Shown piece by piece: positions 7,290 to 15,803 of a DNA stretch of 64,000 nt (positions are counted from its first letter, which is position 1; the number at the start of each line of letters is the position of its first letter). This DNA comes from CSP1-1 sp035620615 (GTDB lineage: Archaea > Thermoproteota > Nitrososphaeria > Nitrososphaerales > Nitrosopumilaceae). The DNA is taken from contig DASPGM010000010.1 of assembly GCA_035620615.1 (NCBI GenBank), positions 124,001 to 188,000 on the forward strand. Reading direction: 5' to 3'. Position numbers and translations under genes: made by a program. A model generated the notes under the pieces. That model saw only the letters and a list, made by a program, of their open reading frames with translations. It had not been told where the DNA came from and searched no databases.

Positions 7290-7805
7290 ATGGCTTTTGT
7301 ATTATGGATGACAGGATTACCATGCTCTGGAAAAACTACTATAGCTAGAAAATTACAAGAATTTGTTCCTAATTTGGCAATTCTAGATGGAGATGAGCTT
7401 AGAGAATGGTTATCCCCAAAAGATTTCTCTCGTGAAGGGAGAAATGAACATAATAGAAAAGTTGCTCATTTAGCAAAACTTCTTCTAAAACATAATGTTC
7501 CAGTGATTGTTTCATTGATTAGTCCTTATTTTGAGAATAGAAAATATGCGAGAGAAATAATTGGAAAGGAGAATTTTATTGAAACCTATGTAAAATGTTC
7601 TCTAAATGTTTGTGAAGAACGTGATGTAAAAGGAATGTATAAAAAAGCAAGAAATAACGAAATTAAAAGTTTTACTGGAATTGATGATCCCTATGATGTT
7701 CCCGCTACTCCAGAATTAATAATTGAAACTCAGGATAAATCTCTTGATGAAAGTGTTAAACAGATTTTAGATTATCTAAGGCGAAAAGCCTATTTGATAT
7801 CCTGA
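7290..7805 (+). CDS. cysC: Adenylylsulfate (APS) kinase
   Basis: Phosphorylates APS to PAPS, the sulfate donor for sulfotransferases. The P-loop GLPCSGKT is at 9-16, followed by LDGDELRE, FSREGRNEHNRKVA and RDVKGMYKKA, then FTGIDDPYDVP, which all match CysC. Length (171) is normal. It opens the glycan locus, and a sulfotransferase domain is encoded 9 kb further on (15804-17219), so its likely job is to supply PAPS for glycan sulfation. No ATP sulfurylase gene is in the window. Confidence 0.93.
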   Translation: MAFVLWMTGLPCSGKTTIARKLQEFVPNLAILDGDELREWLSPKDFSREGRNEHNRKVAHLAKLLLKHNVPVIVSLISPYFENRKYAREIIGKENFIETYVKCSLNVCEERDVKGMYKKARNNEIKSFTGIDDPYDVPATPELIIETQDKSLDESVKQILDYLRRKAYLIS

Positions 7806-7818
7806 AATTAGAAATTTA

Positions 7819-7974
7819 TTGTCAATAAACACCGATTCAAAAAAACTTGAAACAAGGATTAATACGCATAAACAATTTTCTACATACGATATAATGACTG
7901 AGCACAACGAAGAGTTGAAAGAAATAATGGAAGGATTAGTAGACGGGAGTGGGATAATCATAAACATCAAGTAG
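7819..7974 (+). CDS. Small hypothetical ORF after cysC
   Basis: A TTG-initiated 51-codon frame starting 13 bp after the cysC stop: charged, Asn/Glu-rich, with EHNEELKEIMEGL, ending GIIINIK. Codon composition is similar to neighbours. No domain recognised and no strong ribosome-binding site. It could be a real small protein co-transcribed with cysC, a gene remnant or chance. The opposite-strand frame here looks less protein-like. Confidence 0.3.
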   Translation: MSINTDSKKLETRINTHKQFSTYDIMTEHNEELKEIMEGLVDGSGIIINIK

Positions 7975-8074
7975 AAAAGGTGTAATAAAATAAAAGAAAT
8001 ACCTACGAGAAGTAAGTTTTAAAAAAGTTTAATTTTTAAATATTTTTTTATATTGAATTGTATCATGACGTCTT

Positions 8075-9130
8075 CTACAGTTTTTTTCCGTTTATGCTTA
8101 TACCACTTTCAATTTCGTCGTAATGAATAATTTTTATTTTTGCTGATTTACACCAAGATTGAATCTCATTTTTTGTATGTCTGTAAGCGTATTTTGGGAA
8201 ATACCAATCAAAATTCACCCCAATACTCCTTTGTAGATTCCCATCTTCAGCCCAAAAACATTTTAAAAAATTCCAATAAAAGAATCGTTGAATATCATAT
8301 GTTCCAGATTTGATTTCCAAAATTGGAATATCACGCGGTATTGTAATTTTTTTATTGAGTTTTGATAAACTTTTTCCTAAATTTGCCATATCTTTTGAAA
8401 ACTCCTTACATTCTCTTTCTGACATTTTTACTGTCTGTTCTCTGATGAAATCATCAACAAATTCTCTGATTGGTCCTTTCTTTTTGTAAACATATATTGA
8501 AATAATACCATTTTTTTTAAGGAGTTTTGTAAGGTATTTGAAAGAAGTTTCAGTATTGCTTGTATGATGTAATACCTGATCAGAACAAATAAAATCAAAT
8601 GTTTGAATTCTAAAAGGAAGATTTCTAATATCTGCTTGTAAAAAATGAATGTTGGAAGTTTTACCATATTTTTTATAAGCGAAGTCAATACTTTCGCTTG
8701 CATCTATGGCAAATACTTGGGATTTAGGATTTTTAGAAAAAAATTTGGCACTATTACCAATTCCGGTTCCTGCATCCAAAATAATGTGGCGCGTATTTAA
8801 AAAATTATTAAATTTTGATATGGTTTTCCAACCAAATCTTTCTAAAAACCATTTTTTTTGAGTATCATACCATTTTTTATCTTGATATAATTTATGGTAA
8901 AGTTTCCATTTTGTTGAAAAAGCAAATTCTGTTTTAACAAAATCTTTTTCTTTGTCTGTTACAAATCTAGGAATTCCTTTTTTTATTTGAAATTTATGAT
9001 TTTTTGAACAAATTAATTGACCTTCAATTATTTCATTTTTAATTTTTTTTTTTAATTTAATATGTAATTTATTACCACATGTTGGACATATGATTAACTC
9101 GATTATATTGTTTTTCATAATTAACTTCAT
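8075..9130 (-). CDS. SAM-dependent methyltransferase with N-terminal zinc-finger-like segment
   Basis: 351 residues. The N-terminal 55 residues resemble the Trm112-like leader common in glycan-locus methyltransferases: CPTCGN at 15-20, C41SKNH and IPRFV. A class I Rossmann methyltransferase follows: motif I ILDAGTGIGN at 117-126, an acidic end to strand 2 (FAIDASES), then LQADIRNLPF and FDFICSDQVLHH. A lysine-rich C-terminal part may bind the acceptor. It is the last gene of a long minus-strand run (8075-18750) and starts at ATG 9130 (or 9118). Acceptor unknown. Confidence 0.8.
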   Translation of the reverse strand: MKLIMKNNIIELIICPTCGNKLHIKLKKKIKNEIIEGQLICSKNHKFQIKKGIPRFVTDKEKDFVKTEFAFSTKWKLYHKLYQDKKWYDTQKKWFLERFGWKTISKFNNFLNTRHIILDAGTGIGNSAKFFSKNPKSQVFAIDASESIDFAYKKYGKTSNIHFLQADIRNLPFRIQTFDFICSDQVLHHTSNTETSFKYLTKLLKKNGIISIYVYKKKGPIREFVDDFIREQTVKMSERECKEFSKDMANLGKSLSKLNKKITIPRDIPILEIKSGTYDIQRFFYWNFLKCFWAEDGNLQRSIGVNFDWYFPKYAYRHTKNEIQSWCKSAKIKIIHYDEIESGISINGKKL

Positions 9131-9181
9131 CTAGGAATAGATACATAAAAATTAGTTGAAATGAATTCAAAATTTAAAAAA

Positions 9182-10498
9182 TTATGCTGCTCCTATTGTT
9201 AATAGTGAAGTATTTTGAAAATTATTTTTATTTAATATATTACGACCGTCAAAAATTAGTAAAGGTTTATTTGCTTTTAAAAAGGATTTTTTATTTAATT
9301 TTGAATATATCTTATGATCTGTCGATATAAAAATCAAGGATGCGTTTTTGATTGTTTTTTCTAGTTTATCAGAAAGAAGTACATTTGATGGTAGATTTGT
9401 ATCTTCTTTTATGTATGGATCATGAACAGATACCCTACATCCTGTCTTTAGAAATTCCTTAACAACTTCATATGTAGGAGATAATCGAGAATCGACTACC
9501 TCTCCTCTAAAGCCTAAACCTAAAATAGCAATTTTCTTTCCTTTTAGTGTTATATGGTTTTTAGATAGTAATTTTATAGATTTTTTTACACATTTTTGAG
9601 GCATTGAATTATTCATTTTTCTTGCACTTTCTAAAATTTTTAGAGGTTTCCCAATTTTTTTTGCATCATTAATTACAAATTGAGGATAAATTGGGATGCA
9701 TAAACCACCTACGCCTGTACCTGGATAGTGTAAATGACAATAGGGTTGGGAATTTGCACTTTTCCTTGCCTCCCAATAATTAATTCCTACTTCCTCACAA
9801 AATCCAGCCAGCTCATTAGCTAATGCAATATTAACATCTCTATAAACACCCTCGAATAATTTTTCTGCTTCTGCTGTAGATAGTGATGAGAGTGTAATTA
9901 CACCCTTTTTAGAAATTTTTTTTAATAGTTTTTCACCAAAATTTTGGCTTTTTTTTCCAAGACCTGCAACAATTGCTGGATAGTTTTTTTCAATATCTTC
10001 TAGTGCACGGCCTTCAAAAATTCTTTCAGGGTTATAGATTAAATAAAAATTGTGTTCACCTTTGAGTTTACTGAATCTTTCAAGTATAGGTAAGACTTTT
10101 TTTTCCGTAGTTCCCGGAGGTAATGAAGGAGAAATAATTACTGTATCTCCTTTTTTTAGACCCTTAGCAATATTTTTTGAAACTGATAATAATGATTGTA
10201 AATCAATTTTGTTTTTTTTTATACCTACTGGGACAGCAATAATTTTAATTTTAGATTTTTTAGATGCATTAATACCATCAGTTGTTAAAACAAAAGTTCC
10301 TTTTTTCAATGCGTTAGAAAATATTGTAGATAAGAATGGTTCATTTTGGTGAGACTGACCATTTTTAATTTCTGAAAGGAGTTTTTTGGAAATATCAACC
10401 CCTATTACTTTGTATCCTTTCTTTAACCATGCTGCGGCAAGAGGTCCCCCAACATTACCTAAACCATAAACTGCAATAACCGGACTCATGTATAACAT
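9182..10498 (-). CDS. Nucleotide-sugar dehydrogenase (UDP-HexNAc dehydrogenase, WecC-like)
   Basis: An NAD-dependent four-electron oxidase that makes UDP-hexosaminuronate. Rossmann motif YGLGNVGGP at 11-19; SLPPGTTE near 126-132; YNPERIFEGRA near 155-165; YRDVNIALANELAGFCEE near 219-236, as in WecC-type enzymes; and catalytic Cys267 in GTGVGGLCIP. The usual Asp after the Cys motif (CIPxDP) is Tyr here (CIPIYP). UDP-binding C-terminal domain from about 320. It overlaps the upstream epimerase gene by 13 nt, indicating translational coupling. Confidence 0.88.
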   Translation of the reverse strand: MLYMSPVIAVYGLGNVGGPLAAAWLKKGYKVIGVDISKKLLSEIKNGQSHQNEPFLSTIFSNALKKGTFVLTTDGINASKKSKIKIIAVPVGIKKNKIDLQSLLSVSKNIAKGLKKGDTVIISPSLPPGTTEKKVLPILERFSKLKGEHNFYLIYNPERIFEGRALEDIEKNYPAIVAGLGKKSQNFGEKLLKKISKKGVITLSSLSTAEAEKLFEGVYRDVNIALANELAGFCEEVGINYWEARKSANSQPYCHLHYPGTGVGGLCIPIYPQFVINDAKKIGKPLKILESARKMNNSMPQKCVKKSIKLLSKNHITLKGKKIAILGLGFRGEVVDSRLSPTYEVVKEFLKTGCRVSVHDPYIKEDTNLPSNVLLSDKLEKTIKNASLIFISTDHKIYSKLNKKSFLKANKPLLIFDGRNILNKNNFQNTSLLTIGAA

Positions 10499-11433
10499 GA
10501 CCTATACCAAGTTACATAACGTTGAATTCCTTCTTTCAAAGAAAATTTAGGTGAATAATTAAATGCTCTTTTCGCCTTGTCGTAGGAAAGTTTCATACGT
10601 CTTAAATCTGCTGGTAATTTTTCAGTATATTCTGGTTTTACATTTTTTCCTGTTATTTCGCAAATTGTTTTAAAAACCTGATTAACGGATGTTTCTGTGT
10701 TTGTTGATAATAGAAACATTTCTCCTCCAAAATCTGTTGAATTAGCTCCTAATATCAAACAATTTACAACATCTTGTACGTAAATTAGATCCCTAGTTTG
10801 TTCACCATCCCAATTTATAATGGGTGTTTTGTCTCTTTCAATATTGTCAACCAGAGTTGCAATTAGTGGTCTCCATCCTAATTTTTCATTTACTTTTTGA
10901 CGTTCACCATAAACTGCAGCTAATCGAAAAATTACAGTGTAAACCCCATAGATTTTATTAAAAATCTTGGCATAATGTTCTCCAACTAGTTTATTAGCAT
11001 CATATGGTGTTTTACACTCTTCAGGATGTTCTTCTGTAACAGGTAAAAACTTTGGATCTCCACAAATACCACTGTTGCTTGTGTAAATTACCTTTGAATT
11101 TTTCTTTTTTGCATATTCAAGAATATTAAGGGTTCCTTGGACATTAACTTCTAGGTTCCTCTTTGGATCCTGTAAACTAAATGATCTTGGATGGGTTGCA
11201 AGATGAAAAATTGTGTCAGGATTACAATGAGATAGTTTATTCCAATCAGTTTTAGATATATCAAAGTCGATAGTTTCAATTCTATCCAAATATGGTCTTA
11301 GATTATCTTTTGAACCATTAGTAAAATCATCAACAATTGTAATTTTCAAGTTATGTTTCATTAATGATTCAACTAGATGAGAGCCAACAAAACCTGCCCC
11401 CCCAGTTATTAATATATTCTGCATTGAAATCAA
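10486..11433 (-). CDS. NAD-dependent nucleotide-sugar epimerase/dehydratase
   Basis: Extended SDR of the UDP-glucose 4-epimerase group. NAD motif GGAGFVGSH at 11-19; DDFTNG near 36-41; Ser region YTSNSGICGD; catalytic pair in PYDANK (Tyr and Lys four apart); RLAAVYGERQ. 315 residues. Start ATG at 11433 or 11424. It probably acts on the UDP-sugar used or made by the overlapping dehydrogenase. Exact substrate not assignable. Confidence 0.87.
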   Translation of the reverse strand: MISMQNILITGGAGFVGSHLVESLMKHNLKITIVDDFTNGSKDNLRPYLDRIETIDFDISKTDWNKLSHCNPDTIFHLATHPRSFSLQDPKRNLEVNVQGTLNILEYAKKKNSKVIYTSNSGICGDPKFLPVTEEHPEECKTPYDANKLVGEHYAKIFNKIYGVYTVIFRLAAVYGERQKVNEKLGWRPLIATLVDNIERDKTPIINWDGEQTRDLIYVQDVVNCLILGANSTDFGGEMFLLSTNTETSVNQVFKTICEITGKNVKPEYTEKLPADLRRMKLSYDKAKRAFNYSPKFSLKEGIQRYVTWYRSCYT

Positions 11434-11496
11434 GAATCTATTTTTTAGGTATTAAATAAATTGTGCAGTTATTAATCAATGATTTTTTAATTATCA

Positions 11497-12732
11497 CTAC
11501 CAATCAGAGATTCTTCCTTTTTTTGATTCATGTAAAATTCTTTGTATATAGAAAATTTCGAAACCAAGTATGTCCCATATTTTATTTATAAAAGGATAAA
11601 CAATTTCCAAATTAGATCGTTTCTTTTTCTCTATAAATTGGTAAGTTTCTTTTAACCATTGACGATTAATCCATCCATCTCTAACAAGTGTTCCATCGAT
11701 TAGAAATTTTTCACATTTATCAGATAAGCCTCTATTCCATATTGTTGTTGGTTGCATACCCCAACCTTGTTTAGGTTTTTCATAGATTCTCTTTGGGGCA
11801 CCTATTTTTTTAAGAATATCTCTTAAAATCATTTTTGATGTTGTTTTGCTTAATTTGTATTTATATGGAATATGCGTAGCAAATCGAATTAAATTTTTAT
11901 CAAGAAAAGGAGAATGAATTTGAATTTTTTCTTTATTAGCAAATATAGTATCTACTAAATTAAAATCTAATCTAAGTTTATAATTAAAATCTGCAAGAAA
12001 AATTTGATTAAGGTAGTTAAGTTTGTTATCAAATGTAGGAATAAAAAATGAGATTAAATCTTTTGAACTGTAAGAATTTTTATGATTTTTTTTAAATCTT
12101 TTTCCAAAAAGTTTAGACTGATTTGGAATCCAGTCTCTTGATCTAGCGTAAAGATACCTTTCAGCTTTCTTAATAGGAGTCTTTGGAATAATTTTTAGAT
12201 AGTTCAAATATCGAAAAAAATAGCCGCCAAATAATTCATCACCACCTTCACCGCTTAATGTGGAAGTAGAACCAAGTTTCCTTACTGTCTTGAAATTATA
12301 ATATGGCCATAGATTACTTTTTGGTGATCCAAATTTCCATACCATCTCTGGCATTTCAGTAATAATATCCTCCAAAACAATCTCTTTATATTCACAATTT
12401 GTTAACTTGGCAACAATTCTAGCATCATCAAATTCATCACTTTTATCATTAAATCCTATAGAAAAAAGTTTTAATGAAATATCATCTCTTTGGGAAAGTA
12501 GAAGAGTGTTTATGGATGAATCTGTTCCTCCAGACAATCCAATCACAATTTTTTTATTTTTTATTGAATTAATGTTTTTTTCAAGAATTTCTTTGGTTTT
12601 ATTTACACAAAAATCATAGGAAAGGTTTTTTTCTAAAAAATCTGTGTAGGAAAGTTTTGATACATTTGATTGTGTCTGTGTACCTCCGAGAATTCCTTGA
12701 TCTGTTGGATTATATCGTAAATTCAACATCAT
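11497..12732 (-). CDS. Asparagine synthase-like amidotransferase without glutaminase domain
   Basis: The PP-loop ATPase domain of asparagine synthase: GLSGGTDSS (residues 77-84 in the longest frame) for ATP pyrophosphate, GEGGDELFGGYFFRY downstream, and KQGWG and LVRDGW near the C-terminus. The N-terminal Cys2 glutaminase domain is missing; only about 60 residues precede the synthase domain. In O-antigen loci, similar enzymes (WbpS type) amidate hexuronates, which fits the adjacent HexNAc dehydrogenase. Ammonia would come from solution or a partner. An upstream TTG at 12765 could extend the frame; I prefer ATG at 12732. Confidence 0.85.
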   Translation of the reverse strand: MMLNLRYNPTDQGILGGTQTQSNVSKLSYTDFLEKNLSYDFCVNKTKEILEKNINSIKNKKIVIGLSGGTDSSINTLLLSQRDDISLKLFSIGFNDKSDEFDDARIVAKLTNCEYKEIVLEDIITEMPEMVWKFGSPKSNLWPYYNFKTVRKLGSTSTLSGEGGDELFGGYFFRYLNYLKIIPKTPIKKAERYLYARSRDWIPNQSKLFGKRFKKNHKNSYSSKDLISFFIPTFDNKLNYLNQIFLADFNYKLRLDFNLVDTIFANKEKIQIHSPFLDKNLIRFATHIPYKYKLSKTTSKMILRDILKKIGAPKRIYEKPKQGWGMQPTTIWNRGLSDKCEKFLIDGTLVRDGWINRQWLKETYQFIEKKKRSNLEIVYPFINKIWDILGFEIFYIQRILHESKKGRISDW

Positions 12733-12836
12733 GAATAAAGGAAAAATATTCAGATAGGGGGGCAATTCTTACATAGCATACTTAATTCAATATAACTACT
12801 TTGCTTAAAATGATTTTTTTGTATGCTAGAAAAGTT

Positions 12837-13949
12837 TCAGTTATCAATAGATAATGATTGACGAATTTGATCAATGGGCTCATTATTGAGAATTCCTCGA
12901 TATAATTTAGTAATTTTTTTTGAAAAAGTTTTTGGAGAATGAAATTTTGTGATCCATGAACGCGCTTTACTTCCTAATTCTTTTCTAAAATTCTCATCAA
13001 GTAATTTATGTAATTGTTGTGTCACAATTGATGGAGTAGAGGCATTAGCCAATGGGGGTGATTCTCCATATACTTGGGTATACTGTTCCTCATTGATATA
13101 TGCTAAAAGAGGTTTTGCACAAGAAAATGTTTCCCATCCAATTGAACCTAAAGCACCTATAGCAAACTGATCTACCACAACATCCACAGAATTATAATAT
13201 CTAACAAGATCTGTTGAGTTTAGTGGTCCTGGTATAAATTTAACATTTTTTTCTATACCTAATTTTGTTATAAGGTCGTGTGTTTTTTTTGAATCTACAC
13301 CTCTATCAACTATAATTAAGATTGAGTTTGATTTTTCTTTAACAAAATTTGCAAAACCAGTTATGAAAATATTATTTCCCTTAAGACGCCAGTCTAAATT
13401 TGCTGGATGAAAAAGTGTAAAGTCACCACAAAATTCATTTCTAGAAATTTGAATGGGTTTAAAAAATTCAGTATCCCATGAAGGAGGAAAAAATATTCCA
13501 TTTTTTAGTTTCAATTTTTGAAATAAGGGCAAGTGATCAGGTTGGAAAAAAAGAACAGCTTTAGCTTTTCTATATGATCTTCGTAAAAGAATACCTTTGA
13601 CAGAGTTAGTAAACGCGAGTTCTCTAAAATCACTTCCTTGAGTATTTGCAATGAATGTCTTTCTAGAGAGATATGCAAATATTGGAAATTCAACATATGA
13701 ATGAATTAAGTCGTATTCTTTCTTTCTCATTTTTTTTATAACATTAAGATGCCAAAATCTTTTTGATTTATCAAAGAGATGAATCCATTCAGGATATCTG
13801 TTATTAAGTGTTGGATCAAAAAGAAGGGGGTTTGAACCCTTAGGAGGATTTTTTTGTATTAATAGATCTACATCCAACCCATCCTTTCGTAGTTGTTTGA
13901 CGGAAGAATATCCCAAATTTGCCATATTCCCAGTATGAAGAATCTTCAA
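12837..13949 (-). CDS. GT4-family glycosyltransferase
   Basis: A GT-B glycosyltransferase of 370 residues. The N-terminal domain begins KILHTGNMANLGY. The linker has FFPPSWDTEFF, and the C-terminal nucleotide-sugar domain has FHPANLDWRLKGNN, IVDRGVDSKK, VKFIPGPLNSTDL and a helix with SIGWETFSCAKPLLAY, the position of the donor-binding Glu. It starts at ATG 13949, 4 bp downstream of the FemAB-like gene's stop, so the two are probably co-translated. Donor and acceptor unknown. Confidence 0.82.
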   Translation of the reverse strand: MKILHTGNMANLGYSSVKQLRKDGLDVDLLIQKNPPKGSNPLLFDPTLNNRYPEWIHLFDKSKRFWHLNVIKKMRKKEYDLIHSYVEFPIFAYLSRKTFIANTQGSDFRELAFTNSVKGILLRRSYRKAKAVLFFQPDHLPLFQKLKLKNGIFFPPSWDTEFFKPIQISRNEFCGDFTLFHPANLDWRLKGNNIFITGFANFVKEKSNSILIIVDRGVDSKKTHDLITKLGIEKNVKFIPGPLNSTDLVRYYNSVDVVVDQFAIGALGSIGWETFSCAKPLLAYINEEQYTQVYGESPPLANASTPSIVTQQLHKLLDENFRKELGSKARSWITKFHSPKTFSKKITKLYRGILNNEPIDQIRQSLSIDN

Positions 13950-13953
13950 CTTT

Positions 13954-14919
13954 TTACGTCCTCAAAATCCAAAAGTTGTATTGTGTACCACCCCATTTTT
14001 TTTTGTAACGAAGAATTCCCTCTTCCTTTTCGGAAGCAGGAATTGGATTAAATCCAGAAAAATCATAATATTTTTGATTATTTTCTATGCCCCATTCAAT
14101 GATTTTCCATTTTAGTAGGTCTTGTGCATATAATTTTTCCTTTGTATCTTTTTCAGATCTTGCAATCCCCCATTCATTGATGTAACCATTAAAAGTGGAA
14201 AATGTTATTGCGGCGATATTTGTATCATCTTTTCTTGCAATAAAACCTCTAAATCCGACAGGAGTTAATATTCTCCAGAGTTCTAAGACTTGTGTTTCAG
14301 AGTAAGTAGATGTATTGATTGATAATCGATATTCATTTAATAGTTTACTGTATTCATAAATCGAGTCATTATCGATTTCTTTTATTTCTACTCCTCGCTC
14401 TTGAGATCGTTTAATATTATTTCTTACACTTTTTTTATCAAAATTTTGTATAATATTGTTTTTATTATTTTGAAGATCTATAATGTATGTACTCCATTTA
14501 ATTTTTTTTATATTAAAATTATCTAGGTTACCTTTAAAAAATGGATGAAGGGAACCATCAATTTTAGTTTTTAAATTTATAATATATTTTAGAAAATTAT
14601 TGAGAACTAAGTTATGTTCTTGTGAAAATATTACCGGACCATATCTCCATTTGATTCTATTCATTGTTAAAGAAAAAATTCTTTTAAAAGAATTTGGAAA
14701 TTTATTTCCGATAGATCTGGTCATTTCAAATATGACAGCCTGAGAAACTATCTTGCCCGAATTATTAATTATTGAGAGAAATAGTGGTTGCCAATTTAAA
14801 ATATCTCTGGCATAATAACTGTATTCAACAGTATTGTATACATTTCCCATTGATGAATTAATTAAATTCTTATTCCAATCAGAAGGGTATTCCTTCTCAA
14901 CACGGATCTCAAAATTCAT
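13954..14919 (-). CDS. FemAB/GNAT-fold acyltransferase (peptidoglycan-bridge-like)
   Basis: 321 residues with the double-GNAT look of FemAB/BioF2-like proteins: an N-terminal half with NTVEYSYYARDILNW, a central KKSVRNNIKRSQERGVEI that matches the FemX-type acyl/aminoacyl helix, then GFRGFIARKDD, AAITFSTFNGYINEWG and YYDFSGFNP near the C-terminus. FemX relatives transfer amino acids from aminoacyl-tRNA; others N-acylate amino sugars. Thaumarchaeota have no peptidoglycan, so an amino sugar of the surface glycan is the likely acceptor. ATG start at 14919. Confidence 0.8.
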   Translation of the reverse strand: MNFEIRVEKEYPSDWNKNLINSSMGNVYNTVEYSYYARDILNWQPLFLSIINNSGKIVSQAVIFEMTRSIGNKFPNSFKRIFSLTMNRIKWRYGPVIFSQEHNLVLNNFLKYIINLKTKIDGSLHPFFKGNLDNFNIKKIKWSTYIIDLQNNKNNIIQNFDKKSVRNNIKRSQERGVEIKEIDNDSIYEYSKLLNEYRLSINTSTYSETQVLELWRILTPVGFRGFIARKDDTNIAAITFSTFNGYINEWGIARSEKDTKEKLYAQDLLKWKIIEWGIENNQKYYDFSGFNPIPASEKEEGILRYKKKWGGTQYNFWILRT

Positions 14920-15005
14920 GATGTATATTAGTATAATATGCTGTATGTTTTAGAGATATTAAGTTAAAGTTTTTCAAAGCAAATAAAATCATAAGAATGA
15001 ATATG

Positions 15006-15737
15006 TTAATTTACTTTCCTGACACCTAAATATATTACCTTAGCAAGATTCAGGTTTTTGGATCTTCTTAAAATAGAATCAATTAAAAGAAAAATAAGTT
15101 TGGATGAAATTAATGCTAAATGAGGATTCGCACCTATCCTAGGTATAGTATAATAGCTTGGGACGATGTATTCTACCTTTAATCCAGCATCATTTACCAA
15201 TTGCATCATAGTTTTAGGAATGTTTAATCTCTGTGTTTCACCACTATAAGTATCTGATTTATATCCAAAACCATAAGCATTAGCAAAATTAAAAACAAGT
15301 ATCCCTCCTTTTTTAAGTACCCTTCTGGCCTCTTGAAAAATTTTTAATTTATCAGAATCTTGGAGGACATGAACTAGTACATCGTTAGAAATCATACAGT
15401 GTTGAGATTCATTTTCAAATGGTAAGTCATAAGCATTACATATATGAACTTCGTCATACCCTCTTTTTTTTGCTTCATTTACCCTTTTAGAAGATATATC
15501 AATTCCAATTACTTTTTTGAAATTTAGATTTTTGTAATCATTGTACCAAACTCCAACAGAGGTCCCTAAATCGACTACTTGATCAAAATTCTGAAGATTC
15601 ATTTTTTTTAATAAATATGAAACTGTTCCTACTTCTTGCTTATGATAATAATCTAAGATTAGTTTTTCAGCTGAATCTTTGTATGTTTCGTGTGTTATAC
15701 CAATTATGTCAATGTTATCATATTCTGTTTTTTTCAT
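15006..15737 (-). CDS. Class I SAM-dependent methyltransferase
   Basis: 243 residues of Methyltransf_11/25 type. Motif I is VVDLGTSVGVW, strand 2 ends in VIGIDISSKR, the adenine loop is CNAYDLPFENES, and VLVHVLQDSDK precedes GGILVFNF. A basic, hydrophobic C-terminus may touch membrane or glycan lipid. It lies between the FemAB gene and the methyltransferase-sulfotransferase fusion on the same strand. Acceptor unknown. Confidence 0.82.
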   Translation of the reverse strand: MKKTEYDNIDIIGITHETYKDSAEKLILDYYHKQEVGTVSYLLKKMNLQNFDQVVDLGTSVGVWYNDYKNLNFKKVIGIDISSKRVNEAKKRGYDEVHICNAYDLPFENESQHCMISNDVLVHVLQDSDKLKIFQEARRVLKKGGILVFNFANAYGFGYKSDTYSGETQRLNIPKTMMQLVNDAGLKVEYIVPSYYTIPRIGANPHLALISSKLIFLLIDSILRRSKNLNLAKVIYLGVRKVN

Positions 15738-15803
15738 AGCAAAATTCCTCTTTTATTCCAATTTTAACTTGATTAGTGTTTTTTCTTTTGAATTCATTAA
15801 CTA

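Noticed and set aside
7776..7970. Minus-strand 64-aa frame after cysC
   Set aside because: It runs antisense into the end of cysC and is hydrophobic and Ser-rich without a start signal; the plus-strand frame is more protein-like.
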